NCBI GenBank assembly: GCA_963677625.2
Contig: CAXXSW010000011.1
Location: 248,001 to 312,000, forward strand
Length of the DNA: 64,000 nucleotides
Direction of reading: 5' to 3'
Source of the DNA: UBA1351 sp963677625
GTDB lineage: Bacteria; Bacillota; Clostridia; Lachnospirales; Vallitaleaceae
The translations under genes and the position numbers were made by a program. Numbering within the stretch: position 1 is the stretch's first letter; every line of letters starts with the position of its first letter. Shown here piece by piece: positions 9,152 through 19,444 of the stretch. The notes under the pieces are model-generated. The model was given only the letters and a program-made list of their open reading frames with translations, ran no database searches and had not been told where the DNA came from.

Positions 9152-12100
9152 TGCCAGCAATATCCAAGATACGTTTATGTAATGTTATCTATGAAAATGG
9201 CGGAAAACGTTATAATGACCAAGTTTTTCATTTTGACGGACAAAATACTGCCCTCTTACTTGAAAATGGTGGTGGTAAGACTGTCTTTATTCAAACGGTT
9301 CTTCAATGCATTATTCCCCATATTTCTATGGCAGACCGTAAAATTAAGGATACTCTTTACTTGGAACAGGGGCCAGCCCACCTTGCTGTTGAGTGGATTC
9401 TCAATGAAGCACCCAGACGTTATGGACTTACCTGCGTTAGTCTTTTTACTGAAAATGGTCAGTTAAACTCTCTTAAGTATACATATGAGTATGGTGGAGA
9501 TGATGATCATACCATTGAGGACCTTCCTTTCAAGTTAGAGGTCATAAAGGATGGTTACCGTCCTTCAACAAGAGGAGAAATAAGTGAATATTACCAGCGA
9601 ATGAGTAAGCAAAGTCCATATGCTAGAGTCTTTAATTCTATTAGCGATTATGGTAAACATTTGGAAAGTCACTTTAAAATTATTCCGAGTGAGTGGAGAA
9701 AAGTTGCAGTCATTAATTCTGGAGAAGGTAATGTTGATGAGTATTTTAATCGCTGTAAAACTACAGAACAGCTATTAAATAATTTGCTCATTCCTGTAGT
9801 GGAAGAGGCCATTGAAGGCGAAAATTCAACAGAGTTTGCTAAAACATTTGAAAAACAAAGAGACCATTTTAAGAAAAATCGGATTCTTCACGATAAGATT
9901 GAACAGTCCAAAGGTGTCAAAGAAGAAATTGATGCTTATGTGGATATTTATAAACGATACGATGCTAAGCTTTTGGAAGTGAAAAAGATTAAGGGACGGG
10001 CTAGACATGTAACAGAAGTTATGGAAGATAGACTTCAAGCGGTTGAATCAGGTCGAGGTCAGATTGAGATGGAACGATCAGAGCTTGAAGGTCAGGAAAA
10101 AGTTCTTAGAAATCAGAAGTTGACCTATCAAATTCTGACTACAGAAAGTAAGATGGAAGCTAAGACCAAGGAGATAGAGGCATTAGAAAAGCGTTTGGAT
10201 TCTATCCGCTTAAATTTAGACAAAGCGGGTAAAAGACGTCAGAATATACAAATATCCAAGGTTAATACCAGTATGGAAGAGTTGGACAATGAGCTGAAAA
10301 GGTTAGAGGTAGAATTGGCCAATGAGGAGAAAAAATTACCTACTGGTGATCTAAAAGTACAATTGGTAGAAAACTCTGCCAACATCAAGGGTCATTTTGA
10401 ATATGAACTTGAGAAGATCAAGTTGGAAAAGGACAAGAGGCAGGACGCTATTGATGGACTTTCAAGAGAAATAAAAAGTCTTGAAGAGGAAAAAGGTCTT
10501 ATTGAGACTAAGGAATTAACTGCTAAAGAGAGGGTAATTAAAACCCAGACAGCGATAGAATTTTCTAAAAAGGAAATGGATAATATTTATGATACCCTTT
10601 TTGAATCTAGTCTTGGATGCTCAGTAGATGATTATTTATCCGGTTGGACTTATGATTTCGAAAATCTTAATCAGGACCTTATTCGACTGGGAAATGATAA
10701 ACTGTCCATGTCATCAGAATTAAACTCCTATGAAAAAGAGATAACAAGGATTAATGACCGAATACTTAAGGCAAAGAGATCCTTGGATGGCCTAAAAATT
10801 AGCCTTAGTGACATGGATATCAAAGGTCAAAAATTAATTGAGAAAGTCAATAATGCTGGTATAAAGATAGGAGCAAAAGATTCCATCTATACAAAAGAGG
10901 AATCCATTAAGACCCTTCTAAGTGAAAAGGCTACGTACTTTGAGGAAAAAAGGTCTAGCCTTCTTAATGAAGAGTTGAACCTGATGACCAAGGGAATGCT
11001 GAAAGAAGTCGTTCATCCTTCGCTTTTAGAAGCCTATAAGCAATTGAAAAGTAAAGTAGATTTTCTGTCTTTGGGACAGGAATATCTTTACCAGTTGGAA
11101 GATGCCTCAGGATATAATCGCAAACAGCTATTGGAAAAATACCCTTTCTTTGCCATGACATTTGTAACCAACAGGGTCAATCAGTCAAAGGTTGAAGAAG
11201 AATTACTTTCTATGAATGGACAGCTTCTAGTTCCGGTTTTCGTCATGAATATGGAAGATGTAAGTAAGTTTATTAAAGAAGAGCACGAAAATGGGGAAAG
11301 TAATCTTTTTATGGATCATGCGGTTATTCCAAGTCTTTGGAATGATGCCTTGACAGAAGGTTATTTGGATAACCACAATGAATCCATTGATGCCGAATTA
11401 AAAAAACTGAGGTCTGAAAGAGAAGCCTGTGATGGAAAGTGGTCTCATATCCAACATCTTAAGGACGAAGCCAAAGACTTCTTTCATGAATATTCTTATA
11501 ATCGTTACAAGAAAGTTGAGATAGAAGTTCAAGACTTAAGTAAAAAGCTTCAGGAACTTGATATTGAATTAAAAGAAATAGAAATTAGATCTAGTAGTCT
11601 TGAAGAAGAATACAGTGAGCTCTTGGAGACAGAAGCCAAGAAGACGGCTATTAAGGAAGACTTGAAAACTAAGATAGACTTAGCCCTCCATCATGAAGAA
11701 ACTTATACATCCTATCTTAGCCTTCGTGAGGATGAAGAGAAAATTAGAGAAGAAGTGGCAACTTATATTTATAAGCGTAAAGAACTTGACTATATTATTC
11801 AAGAAAAAATAGGATCAAGAAGCAAAATGATGGAAAGTCTTAAGGAATTTGATTTTGAAATTCGAAAGATTAAGGACAATCCATTGTATGAAGAGGTGAA
11901 AGATGCAGATACAATCTGCGCAAATAAGGACCTGAAATTATTGGTTAGGGAGCGAGAAAGTCTGGTTAAAAAATTGTCAGGTCTATCAATCTCGAGAGAA
12001 GCGATATCCTTGCGAATTGATGAACAGACCAAGCTTAAAAGTCACTATAAGGCTCAACTTCAACGACTGACAAAAGAAGCGTCCTATGATATAGAACCAG

Positions 12101-13557
12101 TTGAGACTTTTTATGACACAGAGGAAGATGATCTTTTTGATGAAATTGTCAACTTAAAGCATGATCTTAAAGAATTGGAATTAGAGCTAAAATCAGAAGA
12201 AAAAGCTCGTTGGGCCTTTGACACAGAGAAGAATCTTTTGACTAATGACCTTAAGGCCCAAGATGGTCAACTATATGAATTTGACTGTGACCTTGCATAT
12301 ATTCCGACTCGTATAAAGGTGCACCAAGCTACAGTCAAAGATATTAAGCGTAAAATAGACAGGGATGAAAAAGAATTTGCTAGTAAATTATCTAAGTACA
12401 ATAGCCTCATCACACAACTACGTATTAAGGATGGAACTTATAACTTTTTAGTTGAAGAGTCAGGTCGCCTAACTAAACACGATAAAGTGGGGCTAGAAAA
12501 CAATCCAGAAGGACTAATTAATGATTTGTTTAAGGAATTGGCTTCCTATACAGGTGTGCTTAAGGCGCTGCATTTTGATGTGACCACCAGTAAGGAGCAG
12601 GTGGTTGCATACTGTAGAGATAGGCTGGATGATTTTAGACTTAAAGAAGCTATTGTCAATGGTCTTATAGAAAAATCGGATTATAATGAACTTTTAATCT
12701 ACCAAGAACGGATGACGGATATAATAAACCGAACCATTCAATTAGCAAATGATGATAAGAGAGAAAGTGATACAGAACTGCAAACTTTCCTAAGTCATCT
12801 TTTAACTTATGTAAAGACGGTAATCAGTGAATTGGAAACACTACAGAAAAAAACCATGATTGAAGTAGGAGATATTTCCAAACAAATCTTTATTTTTGAT
12901 ATTCCCAAGTACGATGATGATGAAGCAAAGGAAGGTCTTCGTCTCTATATCGACCAAATGATTGAGCTTTTTGAGGAAGAAGGAGATTTAGATGAAGACT
13001 CTATCAGGAAGCTCATAGAAGAACGACTTAGCGTTAAAAATCTCATCAATGTCATACTTAATCACTTACCAATTAAGATTAAATGTCGTAAGGTAACCAA
13101 TGACCTTAGGATCAACAAGGCCCCCATGTCCTGGGAATACTCCAACAAGTGGTCGGGTGGTGAGAAGTGGTCTAAAAACATGACCCTTTTCTTAGGTATA
13201 TTAAATTATCTAGCAGAGAAAAAACAGCATCTGTCAGCCAACCAAAAGCAAAATAGGACAGTCATACTGGACAATCCTTTCGGTAAGGCTTCCAGTAAGC
13301 ATGTTCTTGACCCTGTCTTCTTTATAGCAGAGCGCTTGGGCTTCCAGATTATTGCCTTAACTGCTCATGCTGAAGGACAATTTATCAGTGATTATTTTCC
13401 TGTGGTTTATTCACTGCGTTTAAGGGATACCAAGATGGACAATAAACTTTTGATGACAACAGAACGTGTCTTAAACTATACATACCTGAAGGAAAAGGCC
13501 CCTGCAAGCATTACTAGACTTCAAGAAGCCAAGCAGCTTGAGCTTTTTCAATTTTAG
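9151..13557 (+). CDS. jetC: Wadjet/MukB-like SMC ATPase JetC
   Basis: A 1468-residue SMC-type ATPase. The Walker A motif is near residues 38-44 (ENGGGKT). Long coiled coils fill most of residues 250-1250, interrupted by a hinge-like segment. The ABC signature is SGGEKWSKN near residue 1334, and Walker B is TVILDNPFGKASS near 1370-1382. Together with JetA and JetB it should form the loop-extruding motor of a Wadjet-type defence complex. No jetD (TOPRIM-fold nuclease) gene lies within 3 kb on either side, so cleavage activity would need a partner elsewhere or be lost. A terminator follows the gene. Confidence 0.85.
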   Translation: MPAISKIRLCNVIYENGGKRYNDQVFHFDGQNTALLLENGGGKTVFIQTVLQCIIPHISMADRKIKDTLYLEQGPAHLAVEWILNEAPRRYGLTCVSLFTENGQLNSLKYTYEYGGDDDHTIEDLPFKLEVIKDGYRPSTRGEISEYYQRMSKQSPYARVFNSISDYGKHLESHFKIIPSEWRKVAVINSGEGNVDEYFNRCKTTEQLLNNLLIPVVEEAIEGENSTEFAKTFEKQRDHFKKNRILHDKIEQSKGVKEEIDAYVDIYKRYDAKLLEVKKIKGRARHVTEVMEDRLQAVESGRGQIEMERSELEGQEKVLRNQKLTYQILTTESKMEAKTKEIEALEKRLDSIRLNLDKAGKRRQNIQISKVNTSMEELDNELKRLEVELANEEKKLPTGDLKVQLVENSANIKGHFEYELEKIKLEKDKRQDAIDGLSREIKSLEEEKGLIETKELTAKERVIKTQTAIEFSKKEMDNIYDTLFESSLGCSVDDYLSGWTYDFENLNQDLIRLGNDKLSMSSELNSYEKEITRINDRILKAKRSLDGLKISLSDMDIKGQKLIEKVNNAGIKIGAKDSIYTKEESIKTLLSEKATYFEEKRSSLLNEELNLMTKGMLKEVVHPSLLEAYKQLKSKVDFLSLGQEYLYQLEDASGYNRKQLLEKYPFFAMTFVTNRVNQSKVEEELLSMNGQLLVPVFVMNMEDVSKFIKEEHENGESNLFMDHAVIPSLWNDALTEGYLDNHNESIDAELKKLRSEREACDGKWSHIQHLKDEAKDFFHEYSYNRYKKVEIEVQDLSKKLQELDIELKEIEIRSSSLEEEYSELLETEAKKTAIKEDLKTKIDLALHHEETYTSYLSLREDEEKIREEVATYIYKRKELDYIIQEKIGSRSKMMESLKEFDFEIRKIKDNPLYEEVKDADTICANKDLKLLVRERESLVKKLSGLSISREAISLRIDEQTKLKSHYKAQLQRLTKEASYDIEPVETFYDTEEDDLFDEIVNLKHDLKELELELKSEEKARWAFDTEKNLLTNDLKAQDGQLYEFDCDLAYIPTRIKVHQATVKDIKRKIDRDEKEFASKLSKYNSLITQLRIKDGTYNFLVEESGRLTKHDKVGLENNPEGLINDLFKELASYTGVLKALHFDVTTSKEQVVAYCRDRLDDFRLKEAIVNGLIEKSDYNELLIYQERMTDIINRTIQLANDDKRESDTELQTFLSHLLTYVKTVISELETLQKKTMIEVGDISKQIFIFDIPKYDDDEAKEGLRLYIDQMIELFEEEGDLDEDSIRKLIEERLSVKNLINVILNHLPIKIKCRKVTNDLRINKAPMSWEYSNKWSGGEKWSKNMTLFLGILNYLAEKKQHLSANQKQNRTVILDNPFGKASSKHVLDPVFFIAERLGFQIIALTAHAEGQFISDYFPVVYSLRLRDTKMDNKLLMTTERVLNYTYLKEKAPASITRLQEAKQLELFQF

Positions 13558-13656
13558 GCTTTTTGAGATTAGTTACAAAATCATTCAAAAAGGTTGTAAA
13601 GTAAAATGGTAGTTGTAAGATTTAAAAGTGACAAGTGTTAAATTAAAAAATAATGA

Positions 13657-13690
13657 GAAAGCAGTTAGAGTTTATCTAATTGCTTTTTCT
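13657..13690 (+). terminator. Terminator of the jet operon
   Basis: The hairpin GAAAGCAGTTAGA / TCTAATTGCTTTTTC, ending in a T run, lies about 100 bases after jetC. Confidence 0.8.
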
Positions 13691-13821
13691 TAATTAGAGA
13701 TGGTGTTATAATAGGGCTATAAATGAGATTCCGGAAAAGAATATGAGAAATTTAAGAGTAGATATGCTCTCACTTAATAAAATGAAATCCGGTAATTGAC
13801 AAGAGGAAAGAGGAGAACGGT

Positions 13822-14551
13822 ATGAATCAACGTAGAACATTTGGAATAATCATTGTCATCATTGGTGGACTATTTTTACTTAATTCATTTAATATTGGTT
13901 TTGACTTATGGGATATAATCGGAACATGGTGGCCACTCATTATTATAGCTATTGGTGCCTTTAATCTTATTGGAAATGGTGGTATAAGAATGTCCTGGAA
14001 TTCTTATTGTTGCTGTGGGAGTTTACTTCCTAATGGATGAGTTGGACTTAATACGTTTTGACTTTTCTGATATTCTGTTTCCAGCTATTGTCATCGGTTC
14101 AGGTATTTATCTATTAATGCCAAAAGCAGGTAAACACCCAGTTGGTAATGACTATATCAGGCAACTTGCCCTCTTTTCAGGAGCAGATATTCATTGTAAT
14201 TCTCAAGATTTCAAGGGAGCAGACTTAATGGCCGTTTTTGGTGGTTTAGATGTTGATCTTAGGGATGTGACAGTTTTTGATAGACCAGCTAAAATTGACG
14301 TATTTACAGCTTTTGGTGGTATAGATATCATCGTACCTGAGGACCATACAGTTAAGATTAAAGGGCTTCCCTTATTCGGTGGATGGTCTAATAAGGCTAA
14401 TAAATCTATTGCGTCAGAAGAAGCTGATATTATCATTAGTGCTTTTGTCATCTTTGGTGGTATGGATGTTAAGGCTAAGGCGAGTACTATGCCAACTGAG
14501 CCCTATGAAGAAGAATATGAGGAGCAAAGCCAGGGTTATAAAGAAGTATAA
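13822..14551 (+). pseudogene. LiaF-like membrane protein gene with one frameshift
   Basis: The first 58 codons encode two hydrophobic segments of the DUF5668 kind (IIGGLFLLNSFNIG, WWPLIIIAIGAFNLI). The reading then continues in the next frame with another membrane pair and a LiaF-like C-terminal domain (FGGLDVDLRD, FGGIDIIVP, FGGMDVKA). Restoring one frame needs removal of one C in ATGTCCTGG near 13993. The full product would be about 240 residues. LiaF proteins modulate envelope-stress two-component systems; none is beside it. It could be a real mutation or a sequence error. Confidence 0.75.
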
Positions 14552-14584
14552 TTCAGAAAAAATATTAGAAGCAATACTATATAA

Positions 14585-14621
14585 TAAAACCCTACATTAA
14601 CCAGAGTTAGTGCAGGGTTTT
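14585..14621. terminator. Bidirectional terminator between convergent genes
   Basis: AAAACCCT...AGGGTTTT, with a paired middle part (CA-TTAA against TTA-TG), lies between the LiaF-like gene and the DUF2721 gene. Confidence 0.85.
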
Positions 14622-14700
14622 ATTGGTTTCTTTTTCATAAAAGTTATAATACTTAATACTAAACGGATTTGCACTTGGCATCATTAGAAGTTAGGTATCA

Positions 14701-15099
14701 CTAGAAGTCTTTTTCATCTTCAGTTAGTTCTATGGACATAGCCTGAACAGACATATGGATTTCGACCATACTGATAGTTAGTGATGCAATGATACAAAGT
14801 AAACTAATACCAAAGAGAAGGGTTGCAACGGCTGGCTGACCAATTAAAATCATAAAAATACTGATCATATTAATCAAAAAACCGGAAATAGCTAAAAACT
14901 GCATGTTTCTAATAAAGCGAAGTCTCTTGTGAAGGGCTATAATCTGGTCTTGTAGGTTTCTCTTTGGATTGTTCTTATGTTCTGAGTGAAGGGCCCGAAC
15001 CCTTTTGCTAATAGCAATAAAGCGGTTGGTATAAGCCAACATTAAAACAGACAAGGCAGGGAAAACCAAAGCAGGTGTGGAAATAGTTATTTCGTACAT
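14701..15099 (-). CDS. DUF2721 family membrane protein
   Basis: 132 residues. An N-terminal hydrophobic segment (TPALVFPALSVLMLAYTNRF) is followed by a basic stretch, IAISKRVRALHSEHK, typical of DUF2721, and then two further membrane helices. Function is unknown for the family. It lies 12 bases downstream of the LUD-domain gene in the same direction, so the two are probably cotranscribed. Confidence 0.75.
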   Translation of the reverse strand: MYEITISTPALVFPALSVLMLAYTNRFIAISKRVRALHSEHKNNPKRNLQDQIIALHKRLRFIRNMQFLAISGFLINMISIFMILIGQPAVATLLFGISLLCIIASLTISMVEIHMSVQAMSIELTEDEKDF

Positions 15100-15111
15100 T
15101 TGAACCTCTTT

Positions 15112-15747
15112 CTAATATCCAAGTTCTTGTCCGACTAGTATAACATGGATACGGTCATTATGTCTTGAATTTCTTGTCGTTACGATTTGGCAACAAATGG
15201 TTGAATCACCTAAACAATCACCGCATTTGCCTGTTTTAGAACAAGGTGTTGTCAGATTCAGGCGATTACAGTTGGCAGGAGTTGCAAAGTTGCGAACACG
15301 TTCTATGGCTGTTGCTGCATCAATGGAAACCTTATTCATGCCAACTATAATAATGACTCTTTTAGGTCCAAAGATAAGGGCAGCAACTCGATTGCCATTT
15401 CCATCGATATTTACCAATTGGCCGTCTAAAGTAATAGCATTGGTACTCATGAGGTAATAATCAGCGTTAAAAGCCTGACGATATACAATCCCTACTTCTT
15501 TAGGACTAGATGCCTTAGCCCTGTCTAAAAGGGTTAGATTCCTTGTTTCCAACTTCGGAATAAGACCTGAATCTTGTATGGTCATACTGCCACCCCAAGT
15601 AACGGTTGAGCCGTCTTCAATCATCTCATTGGCAAATGCAGTCGCTTCTTCAATGGTGTGAAAAAAGTAGCCGTTCATATTTCTTTTCTTAAGACCTTTA
15701 ATGATTGAATTGGCCTGATTTTCATAAGCAATTTGTTTTGGATTCAT
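15112..15747 (-). CDS. LUD domain (LutC/DUF162-like) protein
   Basis: 211 residues with the LUD-domain pattern: TVTWGGSMTIQDSGL, a middle DYYLMSTNAIT, GNRVAALIFGPKRVIIIVG and a cysteine cluster, CSKTGKCGDC. LUD proteins include LutC and LutB of lactate oxidation, but stand-alone members of this size are common in clostridia and their substrate is unsettled. An AGGAGT site precedes the ATG. The likely operon partner is the DUF2721 gene. Confidence 0.8.
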   Translation of the reverse strand: MNPKQIAYENQANSIIKGLKKRNMNGYFFHTIEEATAFANEMIEDGSTVTWGGSMTIQDSGLIPKLETRNLTLLDRAKASSPKEVGIVYRQAFNADYYLMSTNAITLDGQLVNIDGNGNRVAALIFGPKRVIIIVGMNKVSIDAATAIERVRNFATPANCNRLNLTTPCSKTGKCGDCLGDSTICCQIVTTRNSRHNDRIHVILVGQELGY

Positions 15748-15964
15748 ATAGATGTTCTGTGTTTTTTTGCAACACAGACTCCTTTCAGTTTTTTTGAATA
15801 GGAACTTTTAAATAATTATAGCGTAAAAAAAAGTAGTATTCAAATTCTTTTTCTATGCGGCGTTAGGTCCTTATGGTATACTACTAAGTAAGTTTTTACC
15901 CTAGTTAGACAAGCAAGTTGTTTGTACTAGAGAAACTAGGACAGGAAGGATTAGGAGGCATGAC

Positions 15965-18621
15965 ATGAAAAATATACATCATCAGGATTTGGACCAAGTC
16001 ATAAAAAATCTTGAATCAAATTTAGAGAATGGCTTAAGTAAAAGTAAGGTCACTCAATTAAAGGAAAAATACGGTGAGAACGCTTTAGTCAGTAAAAAGG
16101 GGCGCTCTCTAGCCATGATGATTTTTGATCAATTTAAAGATTTTATGATTATCTTGTTAATTATAGCAGCAGGACTTTCCATCTATCTAGGAGAGGAAAT
16201 AGAAGGTATTGTCATTATGGGCATTGTCATTCTTAATGCAGCTCTAGGAGCCTATCAGGAAAATCGAGCCTCTAATGCCCTTGAAGCACTGAAAAGTATG
16301 GCAGCACCAAAAGCAAAAGTATTGCGAGAAGGCAAGATAACGGAAATATCATCAAAGGACATAGTCCCTGGTGATATAGTTGTACTTGAAGCGGGGGATT
16401 ATGTCCCGGCTGATCTTAGATTAAGTGAAACGGTTAATCTAAAAATCGATGAGTCAGCCTTAACAGGTGAATCTGTTGCTGTTGATAAAAATGCTTCAGC
16501 AGATATAGAGGAAGAGGCAGCTCTTGGTGATAGAATTAATTGTGCCTATATGAGTACTATTGTTTACCTATGGACGTGGTCAGGGTATCGTGGTGGGAAC
16601 CGGTATGGATACGGAAATTGGTCATATTGCCACCATGCTTAATGAAACAGAAGAGACTTTGACTCCTCTTCAAATGAACTTAGCAAAATTTGGACGTCAA
16701 TTGGGAATTCTCTGTGTTGCTGTCTGTATTATCATTTTTGGCTTAGGAGCTATCCGTGGCGAAGACTATTTTGAACTCTTCATGACAGCTGTATCTCTTG
16801 CTGTAGCAGCAATTCCAGAAGGGCTTGCAGCGGTTATTACAGTTGTTCTATCTATGGGTATGCAAAAGATGATTAAGAGAAATGCAATTATGAAACGTCT
16901 TAGTGCTGTAGAAACTCTTGGTTCAACATCGACTATTTGTACAGATAAAACAGGAACATTAACGCAAAACAAGATGACTGTCCTCAAGGCCTTTGACGGT
17001 GTTGATGAATGGGATGTGACTGGAACTGGATATGGATTTGAGGGTGAGCTAATTAATGAGGATGGCAATGATGTATCTAGCTTAATTAGACTTTTTCAAG
17101 CTGCCACCCTATGTAATGATGCAGATCTTAATGATGGTGAGGTTATTGGAGATCCCACAGAGGGAGCCTTAATTGTCCTTGCAGCGAAAGCCGGTTTTAT
17201 AAAAAAAGATATGAATCAGAAATATCCAAGACTAAAGGAATTTCCTTTTGACTCAGACAGGAAGCTTATGTCTACCTTACATGAGATAGATAGTGAGTAT
17301 ATTATGCTGACCAAAGGGGGCTCCAGATGTTATATTGGGCCGGTCTAGCAAAGTTTTATTTGGTGGTGAATTGGTAGACTTAACGGATTCCATGCGTCAA
17401 ACCATTATGAATAAGAATAAGGAATATGCTGAAAAAGCTATGCGTGTTTTGGGTTATGCTTACAAAGTAGTAGATAAAGATACTAATCTTCAGGAAGAAG
17501 AGGAATCGCTTGTTTTTGCAGGGCTTACTGGTATGATTGACCCACCTCGTGAGGAAGCTAAAGAAGCTGTTTCCTTATGTAAACAAGCCGGTATACGTGT
17601 GGTTATGATTACTGGGGACCATATTACAACAGCCAGTGCTATTGCAAATGAAATTGGGATTTTAGATAAACATTCACAAGCAATGGAAGGTGCTAGAATT
17701 GACGATTATACAGATGAAGAATTCCGCGAAGTCGTCAAAACCACCAATGTATTTGCTAGAGTTTCACCAGAACATAAGGTGAAAATTGTCACGGCCATCC
17801 GTGATAATGGTGATGTTGCCGCTATGACTGGTGATGGAGTTAATGATGCACCAGCCTTAAAAAAAGCGGATATCGGTATTGCTATGGGTATAACAGGAAC
17901 AGATGTATCCAAAGAAGCTGCTGATATGATTCTAACTGATGATAATTTTGCTAGTATTGTACATGCTGTGGAAGAAGGAAGGATTATTTATTCTAATATC
18001 CGGAAGTTTGTAGGTTTTTTACTTTCATGTAATATTGGTGAAATACTTATTATTTTCTTAGCTATCCTATTCAGATGGCCAGTACCTCTTTTACCTATTC
18101 AGCTATTATGGGTCAATCTGATTACGGATTCTTTTCCAGCCTTCGCCTTGGGGGCTTGAAGAGGGAGAAGCGGGGAATCATGGATCACAAGCCAAGAGAC
18201 AAGGATGAGCCGATTATCAACCGTCGTATGATGATTGCCCTTGGTCTGCAATCTATAGGTTTGACTATTGCTGTCCTTGTAGCATATCGCTTAGGTTATT
18301 CAGTCATTGGAGACGGTACAGAGAATTCTCTCCACTTAGCGAGAACTCTAGCATTTGTAACCTTAATTCTTGGTGAGATGCTAAGGGCCCTACTCATCAA
18401 GAACAGAATCAAAATCTATCTTTAGCATCAATATTCTTGGCAACAAATATTTGAACTATTCTGTATTTGGTGCAATTGGCTTACTTTTGGGTATTATTTA
18501 TGTGCCTGGACTAGCTGGCATTTTTGATGTAGAAGCTATAAGCTTAGGACAACTTCTTTTATGCTTTGGGCTAGGTTTAATTCCATCTATATTTTCTGAA
18601 CTATCCAAACGGATTCGATAG
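15965..18621 (+). pseudogene. Calcium-transporting-type P-type ATPase, five frameshifts
   Basis: The combined reading is a full P2A-type ATPase of about 880 residues. It has an N-terminal cation-ATPase domain, four membrane helices, the TGES-like loop (LTGESVAVDK), the phosphorylation site DKTGTLTQNK near 16945, the hinge MTGDGVNDAPALKKADIG near 17825, and C-terminal helices. It is broken by +1 changes near 16564 (TTT), 17318 (GGGGG), 18149 (GGGGG), 18173 (GGGG) and 18390 (CCC). All five are one extra base in a homopolymer, which looks as much like sequencing error as like decay. If error, this is an intact calcium or manganese exporter. Confidence 0.85.
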
Positions 18622-18641
18622 ACATATATTGAATTTAAATT

Positions 18642-18679
18642 TTAAAAAGCGATCTGCTATGGCAGGTCGCTTTTTAAAA
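18642..18679 (+). terminator. Terminator after the P-type ATPase
   Basis: AAAAAGCGATCTGC-TATG-GCAGGTCGCTTTTT forms a stem with one G-T pair and a T run. Confidence 0.88.
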
Positions 18680-18705
18680 ACCAGTGATTTATATCGTGTA
18701 AACGA

Positions 18706-18735
18706 TTACCTTTCTAAGAAAAATTATGGTATAAT
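18706..18735 (+). promoter_or_regulatory. Probable promoter of the HD-domain gene
   Basis: TTACCT, 18 bases, then TATAAT. The -35 element is a moderate match, the -10 element perfect. Confidence 0.45.
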
Positions 18736-18821
18736 AATGGCGATGAGCAATTGGAGTAGATGATAAACTTATTAAGTTTATAAAGATAAATAGATTATAA
18801 GGACTAAGTAGAGTATTTGTT

Positions 18822-19358
18822 ATGAATAATGAATTTCCCAAAACCAAAAAAAATTCAATAGATATGCATATGGTTATTCACCAGATTTTTCAGAAGATGA
18901 TTGCTTATTATCAAAACGATCCTAGGCGGATAAATCATTTTATTAAAGTGCATCAATATGCCAAATTAATAGCAGTAGAGGAAGGCCTTGAATCAAGTGT
19001 CCTTTTTACCATTGAGCTTGCAGCTATATTACATGATATTGGAATCAAAATCAGTGAAGTTAAGTATAATTCAAGTTCAGGTAAATACCAAGAAATTGAA
19101 GGACCAGCATTAGCTGAAGAATTCTTGTCAGCCTTTGATCTTGAAGATGACCTTATAAGAAGAGTATGTTTTCTCATCGGTCATCATCATACTTATCATA
19201 TGGTTGATGAAGTTGATTATCAGATACTTATAGAAGCAGACTTTATTGTTAATCTCTATGAGGATAATATATCAAAAGAGGGTTGCAAATCTGTGAAAAA
19301 CAAGTACTTCAAAACCACCACAGGTAAGAAGTACATGGATTTGCTCTTTTTGTCATAG
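18822..19358 (+). CDS. HD-domain phosphohydrolase-like protein
   Basis: 178 residues with an HD-type metal site: His in HFIKVHQYAKLIA, HDIG near residue 69, HHHTYH near residue 122 and a late Asp in LIEADFIVNL. Proteins of this size often act on nucleotides or oligonucleotides; the substrate cannot be told. It is the last ordinary gene before the recombinase, 86 bases upstream in the same direction, without an obvious terminator between, so some read-through into the recombinase is possible. Confidence 0.7.
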   Translation: MNNEFPKTKKNSIDMHMVIHQIFQKMIAYYQNDPRRINHFIKVHQYAKLIAVEEGLESSVLFTIELAAILHDIGIKISEVKYNSSSGKYQEIEGPALAEEFLSAFDLEDDLIRRVCFLIGHHHTYHMVDEVDYQILIEADFIVNLYEDNISKEGCKSVKNKYFKTTTGKKYMDLLFLS

Positions 19359-19400
19359 AAAATAGTCCTATTGAATTCCTATATCTATGTATTAGTCTTA

Positions 19401-19432
19401 TCATAAGTAAGATTATAAATGAATACTTATGA
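19401..19432 (+). promoter_or_regulatory. 9-base perfect inverted repeat before the recombinase gene
   Basis: TCATAAGTA, 14 bases, then TACTTATGA, ending just before the GAAAGGAAGAG ribosome binding site. It may be an operator or a hairpin near the start codon. It does not look like a LexA box of the Firmicutes type. Confidence 0.5.
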
Positions 19433-19444
19433 AAGGAAGAGAAG

